IMG/VR virus record: IMGVR_UViG_3300043410_000605
Span: 1-36,948 of that record
DNA length: 36,948 bases
Direction: 5' to 3' (one strand)
From: a virus
In this document: positions 36,592-36,948 of the stretch, one piece after another
How the letters are laid out: each line of letters starts with the position of its first letter
How positions within the stretch are numbered: position 1 is the first letter of the stretch
The notes under the pieces: model-generated
What the model was told of the DNA's origin: nothing
The model's input: the letters and a program-made list of their open reading frames with translations, nothing else
The model's database searches: none
Position numbers and translations under genes: made by a program

Positions 36592-36904
36592 CTTGATTAA
36601 ATATTTTAACAATTATAGTTTCGTCTCTTAGTTGTTGGCATAACATTGCAATCCCTCCACACATTCCTAGATTCGTTAAAAACTCCATTTGCTCTACAGA
36701 TGGTCTATCACCTATAGCCTTAACCTCGCATCCTATAAACTGACCATACTTTTTAGAATAGCCAATAATATCAGGAACTCCTTTTCTACCAATGAAGCTT
36801 CTGCCTTTAACAGCTAAGTTATTATTACGCCAAACATCATTACCTCTACTCTTCAAATATTCCATCATCATCTTGGTTAAATCAGCCGCTGTTAGGTATG
36901 CCAT
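36545..36904 (-). CDS. VRR-NUC domain nuclease
   Basis: A 119-residue protein of the PD-(D/E)xK superfamily. GVPDIIG (42-48, D45) and CEVKAIG (59-65, E60 and K62) with a later Q72 are the active-site residues of VRR-NUC nucleases, which in phages act as single-domain structure-specific enzymes such as Holliday junction resolvases. The gene spans the contig join (start at 36904, equal to 71). A -7 box TAACTTTG lies 5 bases before the ATG. Confidence 0.92.
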   Translation of the reverse strand: MAYLTAADLTKMMMEYLKSRGNDVWRNNNLAVKGRSFIGRKGVPDIIGYSKKYGQFIGCEVKAIGDRPSVEQMEFLTNLGMCGGIAMLCQQLRDETIIVKIFNQDGESKDYKFTEGELR

Positions 36905-36948
36905 AATTTCAAAGTTACTATATATTTTAATATATTATACTAAGCCCA
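36834..36948. repeat. Terminal direct repeat, right copy
   Basis: Identical to bases 1-115; see there. It indicates a circular map. Confidence 0.95.
36910..36917 (-). promoter_or_regulatory. Promoter -7 box TAACTTTG before the VRR-NUC gene
   Basis: TAACTTTG on the minus strand (also seen at 77-84) fits TAnnTTTG and ends 5 bases before the ATG. It could give the second half of the early operon its own near-leaderless transcript. No -33 element is seen. Confidence 0.4.

Noticed and set aside
1-36948. Lysogeny module
   Set aside because: I looked for integrase, excisionase, C1/Cro-like repressors and att-like repeats and found none that I could support.

Overview
The window looks like one complete genome of a tailed, siphovirus-like phage of a Bacteroidota host, probably of the Flavobacterium/Cytophaga kind. 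Bases 1-115 recur exactly at 36834-36948, so the contig closes into a circle of about 36,833 bp. Support for the host group: AT-rich DNA, no consistent Shine-Dalgarno sites but A-rich ACCAAAA-type leaders before starts, promoters of the Bacteroidota form TTTG-N19-TAnnTTTG, and gene families typical of phages of this phylum. I see no integrase, excisionase, C1-like repressor, tRNA or CRISPR array, so a lytic life style is likely but not proven.

Layout. Two divergent transcription units leave a non-coding, AT-rich control region (about 8430-9017). The leftward early unit runs from 8425 to 107 and, across the circle junction, on to 35398. It encodes many small proteins of unknown role, a stand-alone DnaA domain-IV protein, a probable single-strand annealing protein, a GIY-YIG endonuclease, a winged-helix replication protein, the DnaB helicase, a VRR-NUC nuclease, a zinc ribbon and a MazG-like protein. 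No polymerase or primase gene is visible, so the phage probably borrows the host replisome after loading its own helicase.

The rightward late unit (9018-35172) has the usual order: small and large terminase, portal, head morphogenesis, prohead protease, HK97-like capsid, four head-tail connector proteins, tail tube, G/GT chaperones with a -1 frameshift, tape measure, tail hub, a second tail-tube paralogue, fibres (three ending in S74 chaperone domains), a membrane/spanin-like set, holin-like protein, M15 endolysin and a metallophosphoesterase. The two units meet at convergent terminators (35215-35367).

Most interesting signals: (1) two hairpins just before the replication genes (2431-2508) whose 7-base loops are perfect complements of each other; (2) a consensus promoter followed within about 65 bp by a strong terminator (35241-35335), which predicts a small RNA of about 60 nt; (3) a recurring TAnnTTTGTAAAAATA block just before late genes, sometimes so close to the start codon that leaderless mRNAs are likely; (4) overlapping lysis-region genes with spanin-like topology that lack a lipobox.
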